Counted from the first letter of the stretch, positions 9,346 to 17,548 are shown. The stretch: DNA of 38,014 bases from Terriglobia bacterium (GCA_021325175.1 JAJPHS010000011.1:1-38014), one strand, 5' to 3'. The notes: generated from the sequence alone by a model not told the origin. Numbers and translations: made by a program.

Positions 9346-9381
9346 GAACTTACGCCGGCCGAGCGGGCAAAGCGCGGCGGC

Positions 9382-10221
9382 TCAGGCGGCGGTAAACAGG
9401 GACTGCTGCTCGGCCCGGCGGGCGCCGAAGCACTCCAGCTCCAGCGGGTAGCGCCGCCGGAGCTCGATCGGCGCCGGCGCGCGCACGCCCGCCATCATGG
9501 CCTGGAGCTGAAGCGCGTTCACAATGCTTTTCGCACTTGCATCATTGCTGAAGATCACGAACATCTCGTCGGCGTAGCGGCCCGTCTTTTCGATTCGCCC
9601 GGCCCATTCCGCCAACTCCGCTTGCGAGTAAAGATACCCCGGCCCGCGGCCGTGCAGGCGCGCATAGCCGATTCCGGAGGTGAGAAACGCCGTCGGCGGC
9701 ATGGCGCGGATCGATTCGGGCTGATCGATGTTGCAGAATCCCACACGATAATCGAGAAATGTTCCGATCGCTTCTTCCGCCATCCAGCTACTGTGCCGCA
9801 TCTCGGCGACCAGCGGAAATTCGTGGAACTCGCGGCGCAGGCGGATAAAAAAATCGCGATTTTCCGCCGTGAAGCGAAAGGCCCAGGGAAATTGCATCAG
9901 AAGCGCGCCCAATCTGCCGGCGCGCAACAGCGGCCGCAAGCCTTCCTTGAACTGCTCCACCTCGCGATCCTCAAGGATGCGGGCATGGGTGAACCGCTGG
10001 AACATTTTCGCCGTGAAGCGGAATCGCCGATTGCGCTGGATCTTGTTCAGCCATAATTGGACGATTTCGGGCTTAAGAGGCTGATAAAAAGAGCTGTTGA
10101 TCTCAACCACATCGAACTGTCTGGCCAGTGTTTCCAGCGGATGCGGGCCAGCGGCGGGATAAACCACGCCCTTCCATTGAGGATACGACCACCCTGCGGG
10201 ACCGATGCGTAATCCAGACAT
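9382..10221 (-). CDS. DUF72 domain-containing protein
   Basis: 279-residue protein of the DUF72 (YecE-like) family, a TIM-barrel fold of unknown biochemical function. Diagnostic features are the N-terminal IGPAGWSYPQWKGVVYP segment, the WWLRRFEVVEINSSFY-type strand here read as FDVVEINSSFYQ, FTAKMFQRFTH, LLMQFPWAF, AEMRHSSWM and, near the C-terminus, FVIFSNDASAKSIVNA. Length is typical. The ATG at 10221 follows an AAAAGG ribosome site and a well-formed promoter. It lies upstream of hrcA in the same orientation, but hrcA has its own promoter. The function is not known, so none is assigned. Confidence 0.93.
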   Translation of the reverse strand: MSGLRIGPAGWSYPQWKGVVYPAAGPHPLETLARQFDVVEINSSFYQPLKPEIVQLWLNKIQRNRRFRFTAKMFQRFTHARILEDREVEQFKEGLRPLLRAGRLGALLMQFPWAFRFTAENRDFFIRLRREFHEFPLVAEMRHSSWMAEEAIGTFLDYRVGFCNIDQPESIRAMPPTAFLTSGIGYARLHGRGPGYLYSQAELAEWAGRIEKTGRYADEMFVIFSNDASAKSIVNALQLQAMMAGVRAPAPIELRRRYPLELECFGARRAEQQSLFTAA

Positions 10222-10242
10222 ATTCGCCTTTTCTTCACAAAT

Positions 10243-10271
10243 AGGATAGCGAAGAAAAGGGAAACAGTCAA
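10243..10271 (-). promoter_or_regulatory. Sigma-70 promoter of the DUF72 gene
   Basis: On the minus strand TTGACT (10266-10271) and TATCCT (10243-10248) are separated by 17 bp, with the predicted transcript start about 15 bp before the ATG. This is among the best consensus promoters in the window. The remaining part of the 202-bp divergent gap up to 10423 shows no further recognisable element. Confidence 0.7.
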
Positions 10272-10423
10272 GACTTTTGAATCCTGCACGCGATCGGTTT
10301 TGGGGATGGTATTTATCACGCGCGGATGGAGCCGGTGGACGACTTGGCCGATGTCATCTTTTCACTTTTTTCGTGGCAGACTAGAGGAATTAAGTCTCTG
10401 GACATAACGAGGATTCGAGCAAA

Positions 10424-11395
10424 GTGAAGAGTTGGCGAGTGCATGGCTGGGGAGAACCGGAATCGATGACGCTCGAGGAAATCGCGCCACCCGAGCCGGG
10501 GCGGGGCGAGATTCGCATTCGCAATCACGCCGCCGCGCTGAATTTTTTCGATATTTTGCAGATCCAGGGAAAATATCAGGTGAAGCCGCCGTTTCCGTTC
10601 ACCCCCGGAGCGGAAGTTGCGGGCGTGGTGGACGCCCTGGGCGAGGGCGTTACGCAGTTTCGCCCGGGCGATCGTGTTTCGGCGATGCCCCAGGGCGGCG
10701 GATTCGCGGAATGCTCTATTGCGCCGCTCTCCCATGTTTTTGCGATCCCGGAAAAAATGAGTTTCGAGGAAGCCGCGGCTATGGCGATCGTTTACCACAC
10801 CTCCTACTTTGCCCTGGCGCATCGCACCATGCTGCGATCCGGCGAATGGCTGCTGGTACATGCCGGGGCGAGCGGAGTGGGAATGTCGGCGATTCAAATC
10901 GGCAAGGCGCTCGGCGCGCGCGTGATCGCCACTGCGGGGAGCGAGGCCAAGCGCAAATTCGCGGCCGAGCAAGGCGCGGATCACGTGCTCGATTATTCGG
11001 ATGCGTCCTGGGTGGAGCGAGTAAAGGAGATCACGGGCGGCGGCGCCGATGCCATTTACGATCCGGTCGGCGGCGATATTTTCGATCTGTCGAGCAAGTG
11101 CATCGCGCCGGAAGGCCGCCTGCTGGTGATCGGGTTCGCGGGCGGGCGGATTCCCTCGATCGCGGCCAATCGCATTTTGCTGAAAAATATCTCCGTAATC
11201 GGCGTGTTGTGGGGAGGCTACGTGCAGTCGCACCGCGATTATCCGCGCAAGGTGCATGAGGCGCTGCTGGAGATGTACGCGGCCGGCGAAATCCGTCCCT
11301 GCGTCGGGGCGGCCTATCCGCTCGCCGAAGTGCCGAGAGGTCTACGCGATTTGGCGGATCGGAAAATCGCGGGCAAAGCCGTCGTCCAGATGTGA
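10424..11395 (+). CDS. NADPH:quinone oxidoreductase-like MDR family protein
   Basis: 323-residue medium-chain dehydrogenase/reductase of the zeta-crystallin/quinone oxidoreductase branch. A GroES-like N-terminal domain (PEPGRGEIRIRNHAAALNFFDILQIQGKY, read in parts) is followed by the nucleotide-binding domain with HAGASGVGMSAIQIGKALG near residues 146-164, the NADPH signature. The catalytic-zinc and structural-zinc cysteine clusters of alcohol dehydrogenases are absent, which fits a zinc-free quinone or enone reductase. The start is GTG 10424; GAGG lies about 11 nt upstream. It is convergent with the rluD-type gene. The true electron acceptor is unknown. Confidence 0.93.
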   Translation: MKSWRVHGWGEPESMTLEEIAPPEPGRGEIRIRNHAAALNFFDILQIQGKYQVKPPFPFTPGAEVAGVVDALGEGVTQFRPGDRVSAMPQGGGFAECSIAPLSHVFAIPEKMSFEEAAAMAIVYHTSYFALAHRTMLRSGEWLLVHAGASGVGMSAIQIGKALGARVIATAGSEAKRKFAAEQGADHVLDYSDASWVERVKEITGGGADAIYDPVGGDIFDLSSKCIAPEGRLLVIGFAGGRIPSIAANRILLKNISVIGVLWGGYVQSHRDYPRKVHEALLEMYAAGEIRPCVGAAYPLAEVPRGLRDLADRKIAGKAVVQM

Positions 11396-11414
11396 CGCAA
11401 CTCCGCCCCGGCAA

Positions 11415-11433
11415 GCCGCGCTCGGCTCGCGGC
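11415..11433. terminator. Hairpin between convergent genes, possible terminator
   Basis: GCCGCG and CGCGGC form a 6-bp GC-only stem around a 7-nt loop in the 40-bp gap between the convergent oxidoreductase and pseudouridine synthase genes. No T-run follows on either strand, so intrinsic termination is uncertain. Confidence 0.3.
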
Positions 11434-11435
11434 GA

Positions 11436-12377
11436 TTATCGCGTGGCTGTGAGTTCCGCAACCCACTGCTCCAACTCCTCGGGCAGCGGCGCCTCGATCG
11501 CGATTCGTTCGCCGCTTGCCGGCGTGGTGAACGCGATCTTCCAGGCGTGGAGAAAAATCCGGCGGCCGGCGCGTGCTCCATATAGCCGATCGCCGGCGAC
11601 GGGATGCCCGATCGCGGCGAAATGGGCGCGAATTTGATGTGTGCGGCCGGTTCCGATTCGCACTTGGAGGTAAGTGAATCCGCCGAATCGCCGCAGCACG
11701 CGATATTCGGTCAGCGCCGCGCGGCCGTGCTCCAGGCGCGCCGTCATGCGGGTGCGCCGGGCCGGATCGCGCGTGATCGGCCGGCTAATACGGCCCGAAT
11801 CGGCCGGCATTTCGCCCTCAACCAGCGCCAGATAGATTTTTTCCACCGACCGCTCGGCGAACTGCGCCGCCAGAGCTCGATGCGCCGCGTCGCTGCGGGC
11901 CACCAGCAGCACGCCGCTGGTTCCGCGATCGAGGCGATGCACGATGCCCGGCCGCAATTCTCCGCCGATGCGCGATAGCGATCCGAAATGATGCACCAGG
12001 CGGTTCACCAGCGTTCCGGAATGGGTTCCCGCGCCGGCGTGGACGGTCAGCCCGGCGGGTTTGTTCACCGCGATTACGGCCGCGTCCTCATAAAGAATTT
12101 CTACGGGCAAATCCTCAGGCTCGGCTTTGAGCGGCGGCGGCTCGGATGGCGAGACCTCGATTTTTTCTCCGCCGCGCAGCATCAGCGAAGGCTTCGCGGG
12201 CGCGCCGTTCACCAGCACGCGTCCGTTGTTGATCCAGCTCTGGATTCGCGAACGGCTGTACTGGGGGAGGTAATCCTGAAGAAAACGGTCGAGGCGCGTG
12301 GTGGCGCCGGCGGTGAAGCAGATGGTCAACGTCGCGTGCGGCGCGGCACGCCGCCGCACAGTTTCATCGTAGTGCAT
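11436..12377 (-). CDS. RluA/RluD family pseudouridine synthase
   Basis: 313-residue RNA pseudouridine synthase, probably of the RluD type that modifies helix 69 of 23S rRNA. An S4 RNA-binding domain occupies about residues 28-80 (RLDRFLQDYLPQYSRSRIQ, then GRVLVNG). The catalytic domain carries GIVHRLDRGTSGVLLVA near residues 144-160, where the aspartate of HRLDRGTSG is the catalytic residue. The C-terminal TGRTHQIRAHFAAIGHP motif is also intact. The start is ATG 12377; the first 25 residues are unconserved and a later start is possible. It is followed at the 5' side by the permease gene in the same orientation, 25 bp away. The exact rRNA target cannot be told from sequence. Confidence 0.94.
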   Translation of the reverse strand: MHYDETVRRRAAPHATLTICFTAGATTRLDRFLQDYLPQYSRSRIQSWINNGRVLVNGAPAKPSLMLRGGEKIEVSPSEPPPLKAEPEDLPVEILYEDAAVIAVNKPAGLTVHAGAGTHSGTLVNRLVHHFGSLSRIGGELRPGIVHRLDRGTSGVLLVARSDAAHRALAAQFAERSVEKIYLALVEGEMPADSGRISRPITRDPARRTRMTARLEHGRAALTEYRVLRRFGGFTYLQVRIGTGRTHQIRAHFAAIGHPVAGDRLYGARAGRRIFLHAWKIAFTTPASGERIAIEAPLPEELEQWVAELTATR

Positions 12378-12402
12378 TTGCTGTGCAAATTCGAATCGCT
12401 TT

Positions 12403-13887
12403 TCAGGCGGGCGCCGTCCGATTCCGGCCGTACAGAAAATAAATCGCGAGCCCGATCATCAGCCAGCCGAAGAAGCGGATCCAGGTCAGCAGCGGCAATC
12501 CCGCCATCAGCAGCACGCAGCAGGCGATGGACAACGCCGGAATCAGGGGAACCAGCGGGGCGCGAAAGGGCCGGTGGCGCTCCGGCTGCGTGCGCCGCAG
12601 CACGATCACGCTCGCCGCGACGATGATGAACGCGAATAATGTCCCGATGTTGGTCAGCTCGGCGAAAGTGTCGATATCCCACAATCCCGAAGGCAGCCCG
12701 ACCAGTAGTCCCGCGATCCAGGTGCCGATGTACGGCGTTCGGAAGCGCGGATGCACCGCGCCGAACATTTTCGGCAGCAGGCGATCGCGCGACATCGCAA
12801 ACCAGATCCGCGCCTGCCCATACTGGCCCACCAGCAGCGAGGAGATCATCCCGGTGAGCGCGCCCGCGCTGACGATCACCCGCAGCCGGTTATATCCGAT
12901 ATTCTTCAGCGCCACCGCCACCGAAGAATTGGGATCGAGCGTCTTCCAGTTAGCGATGCCGGTGAGCACCACCGTAACCGATCCGTACAGGATGGTGCAA
13001 ATGATCAGCGTGGCGATAATCCCGAACGGCAGATCGCGCTGCGGCCGCCCGCATTCCTCGGCGGCGGTGGAGACGGCGTCGAATCCGATGTAGGTGAAGA
13101 AAACGATGCTCGCCCCGCTGACGATTCCTGCCAGTCCGTTCGGCGCGAACGGATGCCAGTTGGCAGTATTGATGGCGCGCATCGCACCGAGGCTGAAAAT
13201 TGCGATCGCGGCGATCTTGATAATCACCATCGTGGTGTTGGTGGCGGCGCTTTCCTTTACCCCGCGAACTAAAATCCAGGTGACCGCCAGGGTAATCAGC
13301 AGCGCCGGCAGATTATAAATTCCCGCGGGCGACCCCGGCGCGGCGAACATCGGATAGGCGATCGCTGCCGGCAGATGCAACCCGAAGATGTTGTCGCCCA
13401 GATCCTGCAAGTACGCGGAAAATCCGACGGCGACGGACATGTTGGCCACAGCGTATTCGAGAATTAAATCCCATCCGATGATCCAGGCGAAAATCTCGCC
13501 CAGGATCGCGTACGCGTAGGTGTAGGTGCTGCCGGCGATGGGGATCATGGAGGCCAGCTCGGCAAAACATAATCCCGCAAACAGGCAGGCGATGAGCACC
13601 AGGCCGAAGGAAACGATCAGCGCCGGACCTGCGCCCGGCCGGCCCAGGGAGGCCGCCGCCGCGCGCCCATGCAGCGCGAGATCGAGCACGGTGGCTTGCA
13701 GCAATCCGGGATCTTTGAGTTTTCCCGAAGCCGCCGTGCCGGTCACCGTGAAGATACCCGAGCCGATGACAATGCCGACGCCCAGAAACGCCAGCGACCA
13801 CGGTCCCAGCGTTTTTTTCAGCCGATGCGACGGCTCTTCGGAGGTCTTGATCAGTTCATCAATCGACTTCGTCTGAAGCAGCGGCAT
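12403..13887 (-). CDS. APC family amino acid permease
   Basis: 494-residue inner-membrane transporter of the amino acid-polyamine-organocation superfamily, cationic amino acid transporter-like branch (YfnA/CAT). About 12-13 hydrophobic helices are visible. The first carries the substrate-binding signature FLGVGIVIGSGIFTVTGTAA, with the GSGIF unwound-helix motif; later segments include TYTYAYAILGEIFAWIIGWDLILEY (read in two parts) and FFTYIGFDAVSTAAEE. This branch imports amino acids by proton symport. The ATG at 13887 is preceded by a TGTTACAAT extended -10 element. It is upstream of the rluD-type gene by 25 bp, so cotranscription is likely although the roles seem unrelated. Confidence 0.95.
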   Translation of the reverse strand: MPLLQTKSIDELIKTSEEPSHRLKKTLGPWSLAFLGVGIVIGSGIFTVTGTAASGKLKDPGLLQATVLDLALHGRAAAASLGRPGAGPALIVSFGLVLIACLFAGLCFAELASMIPIAGSTYTYAYAILGEIFAWIIGWDLILEYAVANMSVAVGFSAYLQDLGDNIFGLHLPAAIAYPMFAAPGSPAGIYNLPALLITLAVTWILVRGVKESAATNTTMVIIKIAAIAIFSLGAMRAINTANWHPFAPNGLAGIVSGASIVFFTYIGFDAVSTAAEECGRPQRDLPFGIIATLIICTILYGSVTVVLTGIANWKTLDPNSSVAVALKNIGYNRLRVIVSAGALTGMISSLLVGQYGQARIWFAMSRDRLLPKMFGAVHPRFRTPYIGTWIAGLLVGLPSGLWDIDTFAELTNIGTLFAFIIVAASVIVLRRTQPERHRPFRAPLVPLIPALSIACCVLLMAGLPLLTWIRFFGWLMIGLAIYFLYGRNRTAPA

Positions 13888-13899
13888 GGCGGAGGTTCA

Positions 13900-13935
13900 A
13901 TTGTAACAGCCAGGAGTTGGCCAGAAGAATTCTGG
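13900..13935 (-). promoter_or_regulatory. Extended -10 promoter and overlapping inverted repeat upstream of the permease
   Basis: On the minus strand TGTTACAAT gives an extended -10 (TACAAT 13900-13905) about 12 bp before the ATG, so the leader would be only a few bases. The inverted repeat CCAGAA-GAA-TTCTGG at 13921-13935 sits where the -35 contact would be and could be an operator. Both are pattern matches. Confidence 0.4.
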
Positions 13936-13962
13936 TTCGCAGCGCGTGCTGGCGCAGACTGA

Positions 13963-13985
13963 CCCCCGGCATAAACCGCCGGGGG
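13963..13985. terminator. Strong GC hairpin in the intergenic region
   Basis: CCCCCGGC and GCCGGGGG form a perfect 8-bp stem with a 7-nt loop (ATAAACC). It is followed on the plus strand by GTTGTT, not a clean T-run. It lies upstream of the permease gene and downstream of the broken small gene (minus strand), so it may separate the two transcripts. Confidence 0.4.
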
Positions 13986-14102
13986 GTTGTTAAAACGAGA
14001 GATCAGAGTCTGCCTTCAGTGTTGGCGAAATTCAAGGCCGCGCGGGCCTGGTGATTCAAGTGCTCGGAATTCGAGTAAATGAGCGAAATTTCGGCGCGTC
14101 AA

Positions 14103-14401
14103 CTAGAAGGGGTTGAAGAGATCGCCGCGATGCACTCTTCCGAAAAGGATCGCATCCTCGGCGTCTACCGCCATAAGGTCCGAGATGGTTAAGATCGTCT
14201 CGTAATGCCATCAATTGCCCGCCCTGCGCCATCCAGTCCAATCGATCGGAGGCGTAGGATTGCAATCTCCCCGCGTCCCGTTCCGTGTTCATTGCATCAA
14301 AAACAATAGTATGAAGCGTCTGGCGGGGCGTGGTTGCCCAGGTGGGGACAGCGAACAAACGCCGATAAGAGAAAAATGCTGGCAAGAGTTGGAATGTTCA
14401 T
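14103..14401 (-). pseudogene. Small secreted protein gene broken by two frameshifts
   Basis: Reading three minus-strand frames in turn gives one coherent protein of about 98 residues. Frame one from ATG 14401 gives MNIPTLASIFLLSAFV, the start of a signal peptide, with GGAG 9 nt upstream (14411-14414). Near 14351-14356 the frame must shift by one base, after which AVPTWATTPRQTLHTIVF completes the signal peptide and begins the mature protein, continuing through MNTERDAGRLQ and LDWMAQGGQLMALR. Near 14193-14202 a second shift leads into ISDLMAVDAEDAILFGRV and a stop at 14103-14105. Past each junction the unshifted frame turns into arginine- and glycine-rich or stop-containing sequence. I do not recognise a family. 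It may be a decaying gene or a locus with sequencing indels. It is the only gene-like content of the 13,888-14,511 gap. Confidence 0.5.
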
Positions 14402-14511
14402 AGTTTCTTTCTCCGCTTAATTGGACGCCCGGCGGCGCGCAAGGACGCGGCGGGCCGGCGAGACTGAGCTGTGTAACGATACGGCGCATCTGATACACTG
14501 GAGTAGATATT

Positions 14512-15240
14512 TTGATGATTCAGAGAAGGGTGTTCAGCGGGGGTGCTATTTTTGCGTGCGCTTATGTGGCGTTCGCGGGCGCGATCGTGAGCGCGTCGGA
14601 CTCGGGCGAGGACCTGGAAAGCCAGGAAATCATCCACAAATATATGGCGGCGCGCGCGACGCAAAAAGAGGCGCTGCTCGGCGCGCAGATGCGGGTCGAT
14701 ATCGACGCGAAACTGCCCCGCCTTGAAAAACAGGGAACGCTTACGGCGCTGCGGCGCATCTCAAAGTTGGGCAAGATCACTTACAAGGCTTTGGGATTTT
14801 CAGGCGACAACACGATCAAAAGCGAAGTGATTACGCGTTATCTGGCGGCGGAGGCGGAAGCGCCGGAAAACGCCATTGTGCCGGCGAATTACAAGTTCAA
14901 ATATAAGGGCGTTGCGCAGCGTAACGGCCAAAACGTGCAGATCTTTCAGGTGACGCCGCGCAAAAAGCGCGTCGGAATGTTCAAGGGCGAGCTATGGCTG
15001 GATGAGGCGACCGCAATGCCCGTGCGCGAGGCGGGACGGCTGGTGAAAACACCGTCGATCTTTTTGAAGAAAGTGGTTTTCGTCAACGAGTACGAGATTC
15101 AGAATGGTATCGCCATCCCGAAACGTTTTCAGAGTACCGCCGATGTGCGGGTTTTCGGCCGCGCGGAGCTTAACGTCGATTTCAGCAACTTCACCAGACA
15201 ACAAAAAGCGGAGGATCTGGCCTCCAGTTCCAACCGCTAG
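14512..15240 (+). CDS. Exported protein resembling outer-membrane lipoprotein-sorting (LolA-like) proteins
   Basis: 242 residues. An N-terminal hydrophobic stretch (about 8-28, ending IVSAS) reads as a Sec signal peptide, so the protein is probably periplasmic. The mature part has a helical start (QEIIHKYMAARATQ) followed by beta-rich sequence with YKFKYKGVAQRNGQ, GMFKGELWLDEATAMPVREAG and IPKRFQSTADVR; this strand pattern is like LolA/LppX-type half-barrels that carry lipids. Assignment is by fold-like pattern, not by a firm signature. Two ATGs are in tandem at 14512 and 14515; GGAG at 14500-14503 supports them. It lies 33 bp upstream of hpnJ on the same strand, so it may be the first gene of the hopanoid operon and could shuttle a lipid, which is inference. 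Confidence 0.6.
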   Translation: MMIQRRVFSGGAIFACAYVAFAGAIVSASDSGEDLESQEIIHKYMAARATQKEALLGAQMRVDIDAKLPRLEKQGTLTALRRISKLGKITYKALGFSGDNTIKSEVITRYLAAEAEAPENAIVPANYKFKYKGVAQRNGQNVQIFQVTPRKKRVGMFKGELWLDEATAMPVREAGRLVKTPSIFLKKVVFVNEYEIQNGIAIPKRFQSTADVRVFGRAELNVDFSNFTRQQKAEDLASSSNR

Positions 15241-15273
15241 CGTTTAAAAAGACAAGGAGACTCGAAGAGCGCC

Positions 15274-16740
15274 GTGCCGATGAGAACGCTGTTTCTGAAT
15301 CCGCCTTCCTTTGAAGGTTTTGACGGCGGGGCCGGTTCGCGCTGGCCGTCGACCCGCGAAATCGAATCTTACTGGTATCCGGTGTGGCTCTGCTATCCGG
15401 CGGGAATGCTCGAGGACAGCAAGGTTCTGGACGCCCCGCCGCACGGCGTTTCGATCGAGGAAACGGTGGCGCAGGCCAAGAACTTCGAGCTGATGGTGTT
15501 GTTCACCTCCTCGCCCGGTTTTCACGTCGATGTGAAAATCGCGGAGATGATGAAGGATTCGAATCCGAAGCTCAAGGTTGCCTTTGTCGGCCCGCCGGTG
15601 ACGATCGAGCCGGATAAAGTTTTGAATGCATCAAAGGCGATCGACTTTATCGCGCGCCGCGAGTTCGACTATCCGATCGCGAACTACGCCAAGGGCGCCG
15701 CGCTGGAAGATCTGGCTGGCGTGAGTTTTCGCAAAAACGGCGTGAACGTTCACAATCCCGAGGGCGGATACATCGAAAATCTGGATGAGCTGCCGTGGGT
15801 GACCAAGGTCTACAAGCGCGATCTTGATTTTCGCCGGTACAATGTTCCGTTCCTGCTGAACCCGTACGTTTCCTTTTACACCACCCGCGGCTGCCCGGCG
15901 ATGTGCACCTTCTGCCTGTGGCCGCAGACTCATTCCGGCCACCGCTGGCGATTGCGCTCCTCGCAGGATATCGCGAACGAGTGCCGGTACGTGCTGGAGA
16001 ATTTTCCCGGGTTGAAGGAGATTTTCTTCGACGATGACACCTTCAACTATCGCAAGGCGCGGACGCTGGAGCTTTGCGCGGAATTGAAGAAACTGAACTT
16101 CACCTGGAGCTGCACTTCGCGCGTCACCACCGATTACGAAACGCTGAAGGCGATGAAAGAGGCGGGCTGCCGGCTGCTGATCGTCGGCTACGAATCGGGC
16201 GACGAGCAGATCCTGCGCAATATAAAGAAAGGCGCGACCATCGACATGGCCAAGCGCTTTACCGAAAATTGCCACAAACTCGGCCTGGTGATTCACGGCG
16301 ATTTTATCGTGGGGCTTCCGGGCGAAACGCGCGAGACGCTGCGCAACACCATCGATTTTGCCAAGCGTCTGGACGTGGAGACGATACAGGTTTCGATCGC
16401 GCACGCCTTTCCGGGGACGGAATTTTACGACTACGCCAAGAAGAACAATCTGGTGCAGATCAACATGGCCGACGATGAGGGCCATCAGTTGCCGAACGTC
16501 GTTTATCCCGGCATTCTGGAGCGCGAGGAACTGGTCGATTGGGTGGAGCGATTCTACGGCGAGTATTATTTCCGCCCCAAAGCCGCGTGGCGCATCGTGC
16601 GCAAGGCGATTTTCGACGGGCACGAGCGCAAGCGCCTCTACAAAGAAGCCAAGGATTATCTTTATCTGCGCAACAAGCGCAAGAAATACGTGGCCGCGCA
16701 TCGCGCCACCCGCGTTCTGAACCAGGAACAAGCCGGTTAA
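15274..16740 (+). CDS. hpnJ: Hopanoid biosynthesis radical SAM protein HpnJ
   Basis: 488-residue radical SAM enzyme with an N-terminal B12-binding-like domain (about 1-150). The start (RTLFLNPPSFEGFDGG) and length match the HpnJ family. The radical SAM cluster motif is C207-PAM-C211-TF-C214 (GCPAMCTFCLW), followed by IFFDDDTFNY, CRLLIVGYESGDEQIL and GDFIVGLPGETRE. In Burkholderia, HpnJ is reported to convert the glucosamine group of glycosylated bacteriohopanetetrol to the cyclitol ether; by family the same ring contraction is expected here. The GTG at 15274 has AAGGAGA 13 nt upstream; an ATG at 15280 is an alternative and fits homologues. It is followed by two small membrane proteins and an hpnI-like gene. 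No hpnK deacetylase gene is in the window. Confidence 0.88.
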   Translation: MPMRTLFLNPPSFEGFDGGAGSRWPSTREIESYWYPVWLCYPAGMLEDSKVLDAPPHGVSIEETVAQAKNFELMVLFTSSPGFHVDVKIAEMMKDSNPKLKVAFVGPPVTIEPDKVLNASKAIDFIARREFDYPIANYAKGAALEDLAGVSFRKNGVNVHNPEGGYIENLDELPWVTKVYKRDLDFRRYNVPFLLNPYVSFYTTRGCPAMCTFCLWPQTHSGHRWRLRSSQDIANECRYVLENFPGLKEIFFDDDTFNYRKARTLELCAELKKLNFTWSCTSRVTTDYETLKAMKEAGCRLLIVGYESGDEQILRNIKKGATIDMAKRFTENCHKLGLVIHGDFIVGLPGETRETLRNTIDFAKRLDVETIQVSIAHAFPGTEFYDYAKKNNLVQINMADDEGHQLPNVVYPGILEREELVDWVERFYGEYYFRPKAAWRIVRKAIFDGHERKRLYKEAKDYLYLRNKRKKYVAAHRATRVLNQEQAG

Positions 16741-16793
16741 AGACGATTGAGGCGGGAGCAAAGGAACCGGACGGCGGCCGGGGAACATTGCCG

Positions 16794-17186
16794 ATGAAAG
16801 CTTCCGAGCGCCTCGGCCCGAAGACGCGGGTATTCACGGTCGTGGTCGTATTGTCGAACGCACTGGGAAATTTCGCGCTCGCTTCGGGAATGCGCAACCG
16901 CACGACGGCGAGCGCGCTGGATTACCTTGCCGCGATTTTCAGCCCGTGGGTGAGCCTGGGAATTTTACTGCTGATCCTGTGGCTGCTCGCGCGCATGGCG
17001 CTGCTCAGTTGGGCGGATCTGAGCTATGTTCTGCCGGTGACCTCGCTCGGCTACGTGGCGAACGCGCTGATCGGGCGCTGGTTTTTAAACGAACAGATCA
17101 CGCCGTCGCGCTGGGCGGGCACGCTGCTGATCGTCGCCGGCACCGTGCTGGTGGGTATGGGGACGCCGCGGAGCGACCGGCTATGA
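16794..17186 (+). CDS. Small four-helix EamA/SMR-type membrane protein (first of a pair)
   Basis: 130 residues from ATG 16794; the frame is open farther upstream, but that part overlaps hpnJ and reads as arginine-rich shadow. Four hydrophobic helices are visible (about 15-33, 45-68, 75-92, 105-125). The last helices contain ADLSYVLPVTSLGYVANAL and RWAGTLLIVAGTVLVG, the conserved end of one EamA half. It overlaps the next gene by ATGA, and the two share the ADLS...P...RWAG pattern, so they are paralogues that probably pair as a heterodimer as in SMR systems and ArnE/ArnF. The position between hpnJ and an hpnI-like gene suggests it flips or exports a hopanoid or lipid-linked sugar; that role is inference. 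Confidence 0.82.
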   Translation: MKASERLGPKTRVFTVVVVLSNALGNFALASGMRNRTTASALDYLAAIFSPWVSLGILLLILWLLARMALLSWADLSYVLPVTSLGYVANALIGRWFLNEQITPSRWAGTLLIVAGTVLVGMGTPRSDRL

Positions 17187-17548
17187 AAACCTGGTTCCTG
17201 TTGGCGGCGATGGTCTTCAGCACCGTGCTCGGCGATCTGCTGCAAAGCGTGGAGATGAAGCGCCACGGCGAGATCAAGGAATTTGATCCCAGGCGATTGG
17301 GGCGCGTTCTGGCGGCGCTGGCGCGGAAGAAGTTTTTGATCCTGGCGGTCGCGCTGATGGCGGTTTCGTTTTTCGCGTTCATGACGCTGCTGGAAACAGC
17401 CGATCTGAGCTTTGCGGTGCCGGCTTCGGCGGCGACGCTGGTGTTTGAAACAATCCTGGCCAAGGTTGTCTTGAAGGAAGAAGTGGATTCGCGGCGCTGG
17501 GCGGGAGCATGCCTGGTGGCCTTTGGCGTGGTGCTGCTCGCCCGGTGA
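17183..17548 (+). CDS. Small four-helix EamA/SMR-type membrane protein (second of a pair)
   Basis: 121 residues; ATG 17183 overlaps the stop of the previous gene by four bases, and its own stop overlaps the GTG of the hpnI-like gene. Helix 1 (about 3-20), a charged loop with VEMKRHGEIKEFDPRR, helix 2 (48-70, ending LLETADLSFAVPASAA) and a final RWAGACLVAFGVVLLAR helix are visible. The short loop between the last strands has KEEVDSRRWAG, parallel to NEQITPSRWAG in the first protein. Together they are the size and pairing of two-component SMR transporters. The tight coupling on both sides implies equal production with HpnI and its partner. Substrate unknown. Confidence 0.82.
   Translation: MKTWFLLAAMVFSTVLGDLLQSVEMKRHGEIKEFDPRRLGRVLAALARKKFLILAVALMAVSFFAFMTLLETADLSFAVPASAATLVFETILAKVVLKEEVDSRRWAGACLVAFGVVLLAR

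Noticed and set aside
14421..14726. Plus-strand frame overlapping the start of the LolA-like gene
   Set aside because: Arginine-rich, no signal, and overlaps the better supported ATG at 14,512 with its GGAG site.
15631..16788. Minus-strand open frame of 385 codons opposite hpnJ
   Set aside because: Covers hpnJ, whose radical SAM motifs are intact; the antisense product has no recognisable domain.
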